Source: Desulfurococcus mucosus DSM 2162 (lineage in GTDB: Archaea > Thermoproteota > Thermoprotei_A > Sulfolobales > Desulfurococcaceae). Taken from it: a stretch of 64,000 bases of DNA. The notes under the pieces were generated by a model. That model ran no database searches. It had not been told where the DNA came from and worked only from the letters and a program-made list of their open reading frames with translations. A program made the translations under genes and the position numbers. Below, in pieces: positions 42,989-50,765 of this stretch (positions are counted from its first letter, which is position 1; the number at the start of each line of letters is the position of its first letter). The stretch covers positions 868,001 to 932,000 of the forward strand of contig NC_014961.1 in the NCBI RefSeq assembly GCF_000186365.1, given 5' to 3'.

Positions 42989-43795
42989 CTACGCATACTT
43001 TCTCAAGTACTCTAGGTCCTCGACCCTCATCCACCAGCCTATGGAGCCCAGTATCTCCTTTACATGCACCATGTTCTCCGCCTTCGGTATTGCAACAACA
43101 TTGGAGTGGCTTATCAGGTAGTTTAATGCTACCTGGACAGGGGTCTTCCCGTATTTCTCAGCCATTTTCTTCACCGCGCTATTTATCACTACACTCCCCC
43201 TTTCAAGCGGGGTGTACGCCTGGAGGGTGATTTTCCTTTCAATGCAGAACGGTAGAAGCTCCTTCTCCACGTAGTGTCTATTTATCACACTATAGTGCAC
43301 TTGGTTTACAACGATCTCGTGCCTACCCGTTGACTCTATCGCCTCCCTCAACATAGCTGGCTCAAAGTTGCTTACACCAATGTATCGAGTCAACCCTCTC
43401 TCTGCGAGCACCTCGAAGTTCCTTACCTGGACACTTATGGGGAGTCTTTCATTAGGCCAATGGATCAGGTAGAGATCCACGTAGGACACTCCCAGTCTCC
43501 TCAACGCCTCCTCAGCTGCCTTCACAATGCTCTCCCTGTCCTCAAGCCTGTTGGGCAGCATCTTGGTGGTTATGAAGACCCCGTCTCTGCCAACCGCCTT
43601 TACAACCCTGCCCACGAATTCCTCGGCTCTCCCAGTGTCATACATTTCAGCTGTGTCAACAAGGTTAACCCCGTGGGTTAAGGCGTATGTAAAGGCTTCA
43701 AATGCTTTCTCATAATTCCTGATGCCGTATGTACCGAGCCCTATGGCTGAGACGCGGTCTGAGCCTATGATTTTCCACTCGGTGAACTCGTACAT
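42989..43795 (-). CDS. aldo/keto reductase
   Basis: NAD(P)H-dependent oxidoreductase of the AKR superfamily. The catalytic tetrad is visible: Asp and Tyr in NLVDTAEMYDTG, Lys in VFITTKMLP and His in DLYLIHWPNE; the cofactor site includes IPKAENMVHVKEI. ATG 43795 (MYEFTEWKIIGSDRVSAIGLGTYG) gives the usual N-terminal hairpin; the frame extends 18 codons upstream without conserved content. 268 residues. The substrate is unknown. Confidence 0.88.
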   Translation of the reverse strand: MYEFTEWKIIGSDRVSAIGLGTYGIRNYEKAFEAFTYALTHGVNLVDTAEMYDTGRAEEFVGRVVKAVGRDGVFITTKMLPNRLEDRESIVKAAEEALRRLGVSYVDLYLIHWPNERLPISVQVRNFEVLAERGLTRYIGVSNFEPAMLREAIESTGRHEIVVNQVHYSVINRHYVEKELLPFCIERKITLQAYTPLERGSVVINSAVKKMAEKYGKTPVQVALNYLISHSNVVAIPKAENMVHVKEILGSIGWWMRVEDLEYLRKYA

Positions 43796-43881
43796 GACGA
43801 CCCTGATCCCCGGGTACCTGTATTTCCAACCTGAACCAGGGTCCAGCATCTCTGAGGCAACCGCTGGACCCCGTGAGCCCT

Positions 43882-43921
43882 ATGTGAGGCGGCTGCAAGG
43901 CGAATGCTTAAAGCCGCCTCA
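43882..43921. other. hairpin upstream of aldo/keto reductase gene
   Basis: GAGGCGGC and GCCGCCTC form a perfect 8-bp stem around a loop of about 19 bases. It lies about 90 bases upstream of the reductase start, between that gene and the Cys-cluster gene, and could be a transcript terminus for the latter or a regulatory site. Confidence 0.35.
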
Positions 43922-44029
43922 AGCTTTAAGATAATGTTTCAATCCCTATAAGCTTTTCCATCGGCGTGCTGAAGGAATCACGGAGGATGGTTTAGGGGCG
44001 GCGACCCTGTCATGTCGATGCTTCGAAAA

Positions 44030-44563
44030 TCACCACGCGGTACGAGAGCATACTTCATCTATGACTGCTTCCAGTGCTTGGAGGGGCTCATAGCCCTTGT
44101 TGAAGATGTACTCGTAGAGGAGCTTGTAATGAGTTGTCGACTCATCGCTGAACTTCTCTAGGTCGCCCCAGGGTGGCTCAGACTCCTCGCCGACGCCTAC
44201 GCCGGGGCATATTCTCGACACATACATTTTATCCCTTATAGATGGGGAGACAGGTATGAAGGGGAATAGCCTGCATCTCATGGGTCTCGCTGGGTAAATA
44301 CTGCATGACGGTACACTGTTCTCGGTCTTAAGGAACACGCATCTATCACTGATCCCCCGTAGAACCGGTATCGGGATTTGATCCGCTATGACAACATATA
44401 TGAATCTACCTCTGAGGCCCCTCCACTCAGTGTTCAGGAACCTAGCGATCCTACATATATCGAAAGCCGTTAAAGCCACATTAGGCCCGCTCCTACAACA
44501 CGTACCGCTTCTAATACACCTGTACCTTACCCTTTCACCCTTTGAGACAACGCGCTCCAACAC
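44030..44563 (-). CDS. YkgJ-family cysteine-cluster protein (UPF0153)
   Basis: Putative Zn/Fe-S chelating protein. Cysteine layout matches the family: RCIRSGTCCRSGPNVALTAFDICRIA at the N-terminus, RCVFLKTENSVPSCSIYPARPMRCRLFPFIP in the centre, then RICPGVGVG. 177 residues. TTG start at 44563, just three bases after the TAA of the Cys-rich segment upstream, so the two are likely one transcript. The function of the family is not established. Confidence 0.85.
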   Translation of the reverse strand: MLERVVSKGERVRYRCIRSGTCCRSGPNVALTAFDICRIARFLNTEWRGLRGRFIYVVIADQIPIPVLRGISDRCVFLKTENSVPSCSIYPARPMRCRLFPFIPVSPSIRDKMYVSRICPGVGVGEESEPPWGDLEKFSDESTTHYKLLYEYIFNKGYEPLQALEAVIDEVCSRTAW

Positions 44564-44566
44564 GCA

Positions 44567-44779
44567 TTACCCGCAGAAGCCTTTCAACGGGCACCGACTA
44601 CACTTATCGCCGGTTAGACTATACACTACATCCTCGTCTGCATCGTCAAGTATGACGCCTGGAATGAACTTCTTTTTCCCATCCCTATCATCCTTCCCCG
44701 CCATGCAGGCCCACCTGTAAGCGCTTTCATCGACTACTATGCGTAAGGCCCATCTTATAGCTTCGCATCGGAGGCATTG
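44567..44779 (-). pseudogene. Cys-rich 70-codon segment in frame after a TAG, no canonical start
   Basis: Directly after the TAG of the gene at 44780-45463 the same frame stays open for 70 codons: QCLRCEAIRWALRIVVDESA then YRWACMAGKDDRDGKKKF, IPGVILDDADEDVVYSLTGD and KCSRCPLKGFCG before TAA. C-x2-C at the start and K-C-x2-C-x5-C at the end look like a metal site. No ATG, GTG or TTG occurs until the internal ATG at codon 27, which would drop the first C-x2-C. It may be a separate gene using a rare start, a readthrough extension, or a gene split by a nonsense change. Confidence 0.5.
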
Positions 44780-45463
44780 CTAGCTAATCCTCTCCACGGC
44801 CACGACGTGTCTGAGAGGAGAGTTGTCCGGGGTCACCCTGAGCCAGCCGTCCAGTTGGATCATGCTTGTTGCAATAGCTATATCACCTATGTCCGCCTCA
44901 ACCACGCATACTCCATCCCTGATAGATCCCAGTGCTCTACACGTCTCCGCCACGGGCTTCACCCACCCTTCCCTTAGCGCTGCCTGCAGGAGGAGCCAGT
45001 CCCCTATATTTCCTTCAGGCGGCTTACGGGGATCCCCCTCCCTCGGCTTAAAGTAGAACTTGAACACCCTTGTGTTAACTATGTCGATGGAGAGGGGTCG
45101 CAACCCGGTTTCACCGAGGATGTATGAGCCTATCCCCCCGTAGAATGAGGTGTGAACCGCGAGATCCAGCTCCACATTGAAGCCTTCTACTGCTTCCCCA
45201 GCTATACTCCGACATGCCTCCATGCTCCTCACGTATCCCCGCTCCCAGTCGATGTTTGAGACCACCCGCCACTCCCCGTTTTTCCTAAGCAACGCCACCC
45301 TATAGTTGAGTAGAGGTAGTGTAACCCACCCAGTGTGACCTCTATGCGTGAAGGAGCCAAGGATCACTACCAGGGGGCAACTGTATAGTTCATCGTACAC
45401 CCACATCCCGCTTACACACCACTCGCGTAGATTACGATTATTAACCCGGCTTATATAATCCAA
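44780..45463 (-). CDS. hypothetical protein, 227 aa
   Basis: Not a family I can name. Alpha/beta protein with VVILGSFTHRGHTGWVTLPLLNYRVALLRKNGEWRVVSNIDWERG in the N-half and GDWLLLQAALREGWVKP...VVEADIGDIAIATSMIQLDGWLRVTPDNSPLRHVVAVERIS at the C-terminus. No signal peptide. It ends at a TAG followed in frame by the Cys-rich segment 44567-44779. It is divergent from the membrane-anchored winged-helix gene at 45482 with 18 bases between. Confidence 0.62.
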   Translation of the reverse strand: MDYISRVNNRNLREWCVSGMWVYDELYSCPLVVILGSFTHRGHTGWVTLPLLNYRVALLRKNGEWRVVSNIDWERGYVRSMEACRSIAGEAVEGFNVELDLAVHTSFYGGIGSYILGETGLRPLSIDIVNTRVFKFYFKPREGDPRKPPEGNIGDWLLLQAALREGWVKPVAETCRALGSIRDGVCVVEADIGDIAIATSMIQLDGWLRVTPDNSPLRHVVAVERIS

Positions 45464-45481
45464 AGAAACAGGTGGCGGAGG

Positions 45482-46471
45482 ATGGTTTTAACCATGAGGA
45501 GCATAGTGTTTATCCTGGTTCTCCTGGTACTGTTATTTACCCTCGCTTACCCGTCTCCTGCATACGGGCTGCCAGCGGGAATCACAAGCGTTGAGTACAT
45601 AGTCTTCTACGATCCCACCGAAGGAGTAGGTACACTCAGAGTAACTGTTTCAATGACCCCGGATGCCAGTCAGCAGGCATTCAGCATCCCAGACCTACCT
45701 GTGAAGGTTTTCAGTGATGCATCCCTGGAGCTGTTGAACTACACGGGTTACCCGGCAACAGGCTACCTGCTAGTCGAGTACAATGATACCACTGGCTACG
45801 CCTCGATAACAGCTGTCAACGTATCCTCAGTAACCATGTATTTCTCTGTCAGCAACTTAACCGAGGAAGTCTCAGTGGGCTCCTACACTGCGACACTCGA
45901 CTTAACTGAGTACAGTGGTAGCGGTATAAGTCCCTCAGTGGAGATGTACCTGCTAGGAGTATACAACGCCACAGTGGACTCCTACCCCAGGGCCGCTGAC
46001 TACAGTATCCAAGTAGCCAATAACATGACGATCATCAAAGCGTCTTCACCAGCAGTGTACTTCATAGTGCTCACGGTACCGATCACCACTCCTGGAGTAC
46101 CCCCGGCCCCAGCCCAACCCATCAACTTGCTTATAGTCGCCCTGGTAATTGCAGCCGTGTCAGCTGTCGCAATAATACTCTACCTGATACTGAGAAGGCC
46201 TAAGAGCATAGGGGGCGTGGAGCCCGCGGATGTGCTCAACGACCCGGTTTCAAGAAGCATTATACGGATCCTTGGGGAGGCTGGCGGGGAAGGCTTAACG
46301 CAGGCTGAAATAACCAATAGAACCGGGGCACCCAAGTCAAGCGTCAGCAGGAGGATCAAGAGGCTTGAGGAAGAAGGATATATCGCTGTCGACCGAACCG
46401 GTAAATACAACTACCTGAAGCTAACGGATAAGGGTGTGGAGGCATACAGGAAGATAGCGGGGAAGAAGTAG
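45482..46471 (+). CDS. membrane-anchored winged-helix regulator with extracytoplasmic domain
   Basis: N-terminal signal/anchor (SIVFILVLLVLLFTLAYPSPAYG, residues about 7-29), a beta-rich outer domain of about 180 residues with many N-x-S/T sites, a single transmembrane helix INLLIVALVIAAVSAVAIILYLIL (about 214-237), then a cytoplasmic winged helix DPVSRSIIRILGEAGGEGLTQAEITNRTGAPKSSVSRRIKRLEEEGYIAVDR with wing and end. This is a one-piece transmembrane DNA-binding protein, with sensing outside and output inside. What it senses and controls is unknown. ATG at 45494 could also be the start. Confidence 0.78.
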   Translation: MVLTMRSIVFILVLLVLLFTLAYPSPAYGLPAGITSVEYIVFYDPTEGVGTLRVTVSMTPDASQQAFSIPDLPVKVFSDASLELLNYTGYPATGYLLVEYNDTTGYASITAVNVSSVTMYFSVSNLTEEVSVGSYTATLDLTEYSGSGISPSVEMYLLGVYNATVDSYPRAADYSIQVANNMTIIKASSPAVYFIVLTVPITTPGVPPAPAQPINLLIVALVIAAVSAVAIILYLILRRPKSIGGVEPADVLNDPVSRSIIRILGEAGGEGLTQAEITNRTGAPKSSVSRRIKRLEEEGYIAVDRTGKYNYLKLTDKGVEAYRKIAGKK

Positions 46472-46494
46472 AGGGACCCATACCCCTCTACGGA

Positions 46495-46998
46495 ATGGGC
46501 TTTTTCCATGTGAGGGAATCAGGCTGGATAGATGAGACAGTGGTCTTCGACTACTATGACCCAGACCACTACTATGCGAGCCTCACGCGGGATGAACTCC
46601 TCGAGGAGAAAGAGGCCCTTGCCAGAAACATGCAGTTCTACCTGGATCTAGAGGATGTGAGGCTTAACGGTAAACCCTGTTTCCCAAGGGTTTTAGATGT
46701 GGATGTAGGCTTCAGAGGGAGCATGGATCACCCCTATGTAGTCTTCACAATAGTTTTCAAGGGCGAGCTGGTTGAAGGCGTAAACGTCTTCGAGGATAGA
46801 TATGAAGAGGAGGTGGCTGAATACGGTTACAGGGTTTACTGGATTCTCCCCCCTACCGGTAGATTCACCGAGGTCGATGTAGGAGTCCCCTACATGTTGT
46901 CAGCCAACAACAGGATCCTCGTGTTCACCGTGGATGCAGGTGTAAGAGTAAGAGGATACGAGAGAATAGTTTTCGAAATAGAGAAAAGGATTAATTAG
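46495..46998 (+). CDS. hypothetical protein, 167 aa
   Basis: Unrecognised soluble protein; acidic, rich in Tyr and Val (WIDETVVFDYYDPDHYYASLTRDELLEEKEALARNMQFYLDLEDVRLNG, then a beta-rich C-half). It follows the membrane regulator by 23 bases on the same strand, which suggests joint transcription. ATG start with no strong ribosome binding site. The 214-base gap after it contains two sRNA candidates. Confidence 0.6.
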   Translation: MGFFHVRESGWIDETVVFDYYDPDHYYASLTRDELLEEKEALARNMQFYLDLEDVRLNGKPCFPRVLDVDVGFRGSMDHPYVVFTIVFKGELVEGVNVFEDRYEEEVAEYGYRVYWILPPTGRFTEVDVGVPYMLSANNRILVFTVDAGVRVRGYERIVFEIEKRIN

Positions 46999-47046
46999 CT
47001 ACCCTCCACATAGCTATATCATGCGGGAATGATGTATGGGGACCTC

Positions 47047-47094
47047 CATTGATGGAGGTCGCCTGACAAGTGATGTGGGGCCAAAGCGCTGAGC
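47047..47094 (+). ncRNA. C/D-box sRNA candidate 1
   Basis: Boxes in order: C-like TTGATGG (47049-47055), D' CTGA (47063-47066), C' GTGATGT (47070-47076), D CTGA (47089-47092). The D'-to-C' gap is 3 nt and the C'-to-D guide is 12 nt, both typical of archaeal 2'-O-methylation guides; the D' guide is only 7 nt. The C box is imperfect and lies in the hairpin GACCTCCA-TTGA-TGGAGGTC. The rRNA or tRNA target is not identified. Confidence 0.5.
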
Positions 47095-47151
47095 CCGCTT
47101 ACTCGTCGTGTAGGAGGCTTACCCCCAGGGATCGCTGTTAAGGCGTGATCA

Positions 47152-47204
47152 AGGTGATGAATACGTCATCGCATGACCGGTGATTTGAACCGACCCTACT
47201 GAGG
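47152..47204 (+). ncRNA. C/D-box sRNA candidate 2
   Basis: C box GTGATGA (47154-47160), D' ATGA (47173-47176, one mismatch to CTGA), C' GTGATTT (47180-47186), D CTGA (47199-47202). Spacings are 12-3-12, the textbook symmetric arrangement. The RNA ends directly at the GAGGTG ribosome-binding site of priL, so it would be part of, or abut, the priL 5' end. Guides are ATACGTCATCGC (D') and GAACCGACCCTA (D); I could not assign targets. Confidence 0.62.
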
Positions 47205-47212
47205 TGTTTGAA

Positions 47213-48340
47213 ATGGGGTACCTGAACCTTGTAAAGTACCCTTTTGTCGCGAGGCCCAGTGACCTTGGGCTACCTGATGAGGCAGGTTTCTCCATAGTGA
47301 TAGACTCCCTGAGCGATAGGCTTCGCGAGGTTTTCCCAATAGTCTTCAGGAGCATAGTTCATGCAGAGATGAGGATTGATCCACGTGTCTTCATAGATGA
47401 TGCTGAAAGCGTTGCCTGCTACAGGCTTTTACTCGCCGTGGCGAAGGCCATCGGCGACAGGAGACTGGTTAACAGGGTGGCACTGGCATACGCTAAAACC
47501 GCTGGGAAAAGCCTCATGGAGGAAGAGGACTCTGTATTGATCTCGCTGTCGAGCAGGATAGGCCTTCACCTGGAGTATCTTGAGAACCCGCCAACCCTAC
47601 CCGTCTTCGGGGAGTCCACGGGGAGGAAGCGGGTTAAAGGCTTCTTCACCCCGCTCAACTACTCTCTCCCATGGGCTGAGTATGCTGGGATAGTCTCCGG
47701 GAGGCTGTCCCAGGATCCATCGTACAGTCTCGAAAACAATGTGGTGGAAGGTGGAAAAGTATACATGGATAAGAGGACCGTGGTAAGGGTGCTCGAGGAA
47801 GCCATCACCGGCTACATCGTGTCTGATGCATCCGTTGGCATAGGTACACTTGGAATAGACCTAGGCTTCTTCCTGGAGGAAGCGAGAAAAATACTCTCGG
47901 AGGCAGGGTGGTTTAAAACCCTCCGGGTTGAACAAGGGTATGGTAAGGCTGGAGAAGTGGCCCCGGAGAAGTTTCCTCCATGCATCCTGAGAATAATTGG
48001 GATCATAGAGTCAGGGGGAAACCCGAGCCATGAGGAGAGATTCAACCTAGCTGCATTCCTAGCCAACATAGGGCTCGACGTCGACTCCATTCTAGAATAC
48101 TTTAGAAAAACCCCGGACTTCAATGAGAAGATAGCTAGGTATCAAATAGAGCACATATCTGGTGTAAGGGGTAGCGGTAAGAAGTACATGCCCTACAGTT
48201 GCGAGAAGATGAAATCCATGGGGATATGCCCGGTGGAAGGGAAGTGTAAGGGGGGAAGGAACCCCTTGGCGGTATATAGGTATAACCTGAGGTCTGCCCG
48301 CCCCGGATCAATCCATGGTACCTCCCAACAAGCCAGCTGA
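47213..48340 (+). CDS. priL: DNA primase large subunit
   Basis: Regulatory [4Fe-4S] subunit of archaeal/eukaryotic-type primase, which supports primer initiation with the small subunit PriS. The C-terminal domain carries four Cys: EKFPPCILRIIG (about residue 261), YMPYSCEKMKSMGICPVEGKCKGGRNPLAVY. The N-terminal helical region contains IDDAESVACYRLLLAVAKAIG. ATG 47213 is chosen since GAGGTG lies six bases before; the GTG at 47204 is that site itself. 375 residues. PriS is not adjacent. The last 206 bases are overlapped by an antisense gene. Confidence 0.9.
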   Translation: MGYLNLVKYPFVARPSDLGLPDEAGFSIVIDSLSDRLREVFPIVFRSIVHAEMRIDPRVFIDDAESVACYRLLLAVAKAIGDRRLVNRVALAYAKTAGKSLMEEEDSVLISLSSRIGLHLEYLENPPTLPVFGESTGRKRVKGFFTPLNYSLPWAEYAGIVSGRLSQDPSYSLENNVVEGGKVYMDKRTVVRVLEEAITGYIVSDASVGIGTLGIDLGFFLEEARKILSEAGWFKTLRVEQGYGKAGEVAPEKFPPCILRIIGIIESGGNPSHEERFNLAAFLANIGLDVDSILEYFRKTPDFNEKIARYQIEHISGVRGSGKKYMPYSCEKMKSMGICPVEGKCKGGRNPLAVYRYNLRSARPGSIHGTSQQAS

Positions 48341-49394
48341 TCACGGAGTATATGGTGTAGAGAATTATTGAGACCACCAGTATAGTGAAGACTACTGCAT
48401 CAATGCTGGGTGGACTGTAACTCGGCGGCACCCCCTTCTCGCTTCCAGGCACATCCTTCCCGTTGCTGATGGGTGCCGTGATGTTAAACCATATGGTGTC
48501 GCATGGCTCCTTCTGCACACTATAGTACACTGTGAGCCCGTTTAGAGACGTGTACTTCAACATACTGATGCTCGAGGTGAAATTCACCGAGGAGTCGAAG
48601 GGGCCTACTAGTATGAAGCACCGCGTGCTTTCATTAAAGGATATAGTATACATGGAGCCCTCATGCGATCCCTTAAGTGCAACCAGCGAGGGGTATACTA
48701 CTATTATGCTGGGGTTAACAGTGGAGTTAAGGAACCTCAACTCCATGACGCTCCTGCTTACGAGGTCGCCGAATGCATCCCGGTAATTGATGAGAGAAAG
48801 GGTTACGGAGTAGAAGTATGAACCACCATACGGGCTCTTCTCACTGTACGTGTAAGTGTAGTACACTAGGGCTGTTGTTAAAGGCTCATAGTAGATGCTC
48901 CAGAAGCTAGTGTGGTTGGTTTGATCCATGGAGGGAAAGGGGTTGCCGCCAACCATGTGGATCGCGTCCACGTCAAGCCTCACTACACCGATAACCGTAC
49001 CGTTCCTCAATGGTTTCTCAAGAGTTGCCTCACCACTCCTGAAACTAAGGATCAAGGGTGGGTTAAAGCAGTCCTCTCCCTCCAGGCGAAGGTTTCCCTG
49101 TGAGGACACGTTGCCCAGTATACTGGTGAGGGACGCCGGCGACGCGGAGACCGATAGAACCTTTATCTCAACAATGCATGAAACCGGTTGCAGCTCGAGA
49201 AGCGTCATGTTCACGTGTTCCTCAATCCTGTATGCTATTGATATCGAGAGAGACGAATACTCACTGGACCCCGATATCTCTCTAGCAGGCATCCCTGTGG
49301 CAACTATGTCGACTAATGCTTCGTAGACCAATGTCTTCTCCACGACACCTGCATCCACCGCGACACCCGGCGTCATCAGGGAGGCTGCGAGCAC
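48135..49394 (-). CDS. secreted or surface hypothetical protein with C-terminal anchor
   Basis: 419 residues: hydrophobic N-terminus ending MTPGVAVDA (signal peptide), a large beta-rich outer domain with many N-x-S/T sites, a transmembrane helix AVVFTILVVSIILYTIYSVIS at about residues 325-345, then a Pro/Tyr-rich cytoplasmic tail. The tail runs 206 bases into priL on the opposite strand. The start is doubtful: GTG 49394 is inside the hydrophobic stretch, and the same frame continues upstream (TEKSACVAILLVLAAS) without a start codon until a TGA; a well-placed ATG near 49437 is in another frame, so a frameshift is possible. Confidence 0.6.
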   Translation of the reverse strand: MLAASLMTPGVAVDAGVVEKTLVYEALVDIVATGMPAREISGSSEYSSLSISIAYRIEEHVNMTLLELQPVSCIVEIKVLSVSASPASLTSILGNVSSQGNLRLEGEDCFNPPLILSFRSGEATLEKPLRNGTVIGVVRLDVDAIHMVGGNPFPSMDQTNHTSFWSIYYEPLTTALVYYTYTYSEKSPYGGSYFYSVTLSLINYRDAFGDLVSRSVMELRFLNSTVNPSIIVVYPSLVALKGSHEGSMYTISFNESTRCFILVGPFDSSVNFTSSISMLKYTSLNGLTVYYSVQKEPCDTIWFNITAPISNGKDVPGSEKGVPPSYSPPSIDAVVFTILVVSIILYTIYSVISWLVGRYHGLIRGGQTSGYTYIPPRGSFPPYTSLPPGISPWISSSRNCRACTSYRYPLHQICALFDT

Positions 49395-49514
49395 CAGCAG
49401 GATCGCTACACATGCACTCTTCTCCGTGGCCGCTCACCATCCAGGGTCCTTGACTACTATGGTTAAACATCTATAAAACCCTTGAATCAGTAGAAGCAGG
49501 GTAGGTGATTCTAC

Positions 49515-49883
49515 ATGTGTGCAGATGAATACCAGGTCTCGCACACGTCAACCGTGATATATGCCAGGCTGCCCGATGGAAGCAAGGCTTACATAAAGTA
49601 CAGTGTTGAAGGCGGCGTCATGAAGCTTATATCAACGTATACACCGCCACAGTTCAGGGGTAGGGGGATAGCCGGGAGACTCATGGAGTACGCGTTGAAG
49701 CTGGCCAGGGAGAACAATTGGCTTGTTGAGCCGATATGTAGTTACGCAGTATACTACTTCATGAAGAACCCCGGCGTGAGAGATGTACTGCTAGAGAAGT
49801 ACAGGGGGTTAACGGAGGAGGAGTGGAAGAGGTTCTACGAGGAGGCCCTTGCGAGGGAGAAAAATAGTGAGGGTAAGAGTTAA
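49515..49883 (+). CDS. GNAT-like N-acetyltransferase (YidJ/COG2388 type)
   Basis: Small acetyltransferase-fold protein: AYIKYSVEGGVMKLISTYTPPQFRGRGIAGRLMEYALKLARENNWLVEPICSYAVYYFMKNP. The QFRGRGIAGRLM loop binds the CoA pyrophosphate and the VEPICSY motif is characteristic of this minimal GNAT group. 122 residues. TATA CTATAAAACCC is near 49470. Its 3' end overlaps the ubiquitin-like gene. Acceptor unknown. Confidence 0.85.
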   Translation: MCADEYQVSHTSTVIYARLPDGSKAYIKYSVEGGVMKLISTYTPPQFRGRGIAGRLMEYALKLARENNWLVEPICSYAVYYFMKNPGVRDVLLEKYRGLTEEEWKRFYEEALAREKNSEGKS

Positions 49884-50139
49884 GTACATGCTGTGGCTGG
49901 AGAGTAAAACCGGTTTGAGGGAAGAAGTCGTTGAGGTAGGCGACAACTGCAGGCTCCGAGACCTCGTGAAAATGCTTGGAGAGAGGCATACCGCATTATC
50001 CAGGCTCATCGGTGAACTCTTACATGGTGAGTCAGGGATAATAGTCCTCCACAACTCTAGGACGCCTGAGGAGGGAATGGACACCCCTTTAAGAGACATG
50101 GATGAAGTAGTCTTGATGCCCCCGGTTTCAGGGGGGTGA
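49867..50139 (+). CDS. MoaD/ThiS/SAMP-like ubiquitin-fold protein
   Basis: Beta-grasp protein of about 90 residues: VRVRVKYMLWLESKTGLREEVVEVGDNCRLRDLVKMLGERH, then VLHNSRTPEEGMDTPLRDMDEVVLMPPVSGG. It ends in the free Gly-Gly needed for adenylation and thiocarboxylation. It may donate sulfur for molybdopterin, thiamine or tRNA thiolation, or be conjugated to proteins as a SAMP. GTG 49867, with GAGGGAG seven bases before, fits the family N-terminus better than the TTG at 49849. It overlaps the GNAT gene by 17 bases. Confidence 0.88.
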   Translation: MRVRVKYMLWLESKTGLREEVVEVGDNCRLRDLVKMLGERHTALSRLIGELLHGESGIIVLHNSRTPEEGMDTPLRDMDEVVLMPPVSGG

Positions 50140-50202
50140 AGCAATGTTTTTAAATTGCTCAACCCATACCTGGGTAGTTGAGTGTTTACGGGTGTTGCAG
50201 GC

Positions 50203-50490
50203 TTGAAGATACCAAAGGTTATTGTGACGTATTGCCCCAGGTGTAGAACGCACACTGAGCACAGCGTCACAATATACAAGCATGGGAAAAGGAGGAGTTT
50301 AGCTGAGGGAGAGAGAAGGTACGCGAGGAAGAAGAAGGGCTATGGTTCAAAGAGGAAGCCTGAGCAAAAACGGTTTGCGAAGGTGACGAAGAAAACAGTG
50401 TTAAAGCTTAAGTGTCAGAAATGCGGCTACACGATCCACAGGGAGGGCATAAGGCTCAAGAAGGCTGAGCTGGCTGAGGTGGGTAAGTAG
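50203..50490 (+). CDS. rpl44e: ribosomal protein L44e
   Basis: Large-subunit protein near the E site. The sequence [39 protein letters not shown]...[42 protein letters not shown] has the zinc ribbon C-P-R-C ... C-Q-K-C. TTG 50203 gives 95 residues, the family length; GGGTG precedes by eight bases and a TATA (50147-50156) lies about 50 bases before. The S27e start overlaps its stop. Confidence 0.96.
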   Translation: MKIPKVIVTYCPRCRTHTEHSVTIYKHGKRRSLAEGERRYARKKKGYGSKRKPEQKRFAKVTKKTVLKLKCQKCGYTIHREGIRLKKAELAEVGK

Positions 50491-50696
50491 TGAAGAAGAA
50501 GAGAATACTGATACCGGCTCCCAGAAGCAGGTTTTACAAGGTTATATGCAAAGTCTGCGGTGCTGAAAACGTGGTTTTCAGCCATGCATCTTTCCCAGCC
50601 CGTTGCAAGGTGTGTGGAACACAGCTTGTCCAGCCGACCGGTGGAAAGGCCAGGATACTTAAGGATAAGGCTGAGATAGTGGCTGAGCTAGGCTAG
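50490..50696 (+). CDS. rps27e: ribosomal protein S27e
   Basis: Small-subunit zinc-ribbon protein of 68 residues: [42 protein letters not shown], with C-K-V-C-G ... C-K-V-C-G metal ligands. GTG start overlaps the last base of rpl44e, the usual archaeal pairing of L44e with S27e. Confidence 0.96.
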   Translation: MKKKRILIPAPRSRFYKVICKVCGAENVVFSHASFPARCKVCGTQLVQPTGGKARILKDKAEIVAELG

Positions 50697-50765
50697 CGAA
50701 CCCGCTGTGTTTTTATACTTAGCCCTGGATCACACATCTATTGATGTATAGAGGTGTGCCACGGG

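Noticed and set aside
44780-44782. Pyrrolysine coding at TAG
   Set aside because: No pylT, pylS or pylBCD genes are in the window and the trait is not known in Desulfurococcales; kept only as a generic readthrough question.
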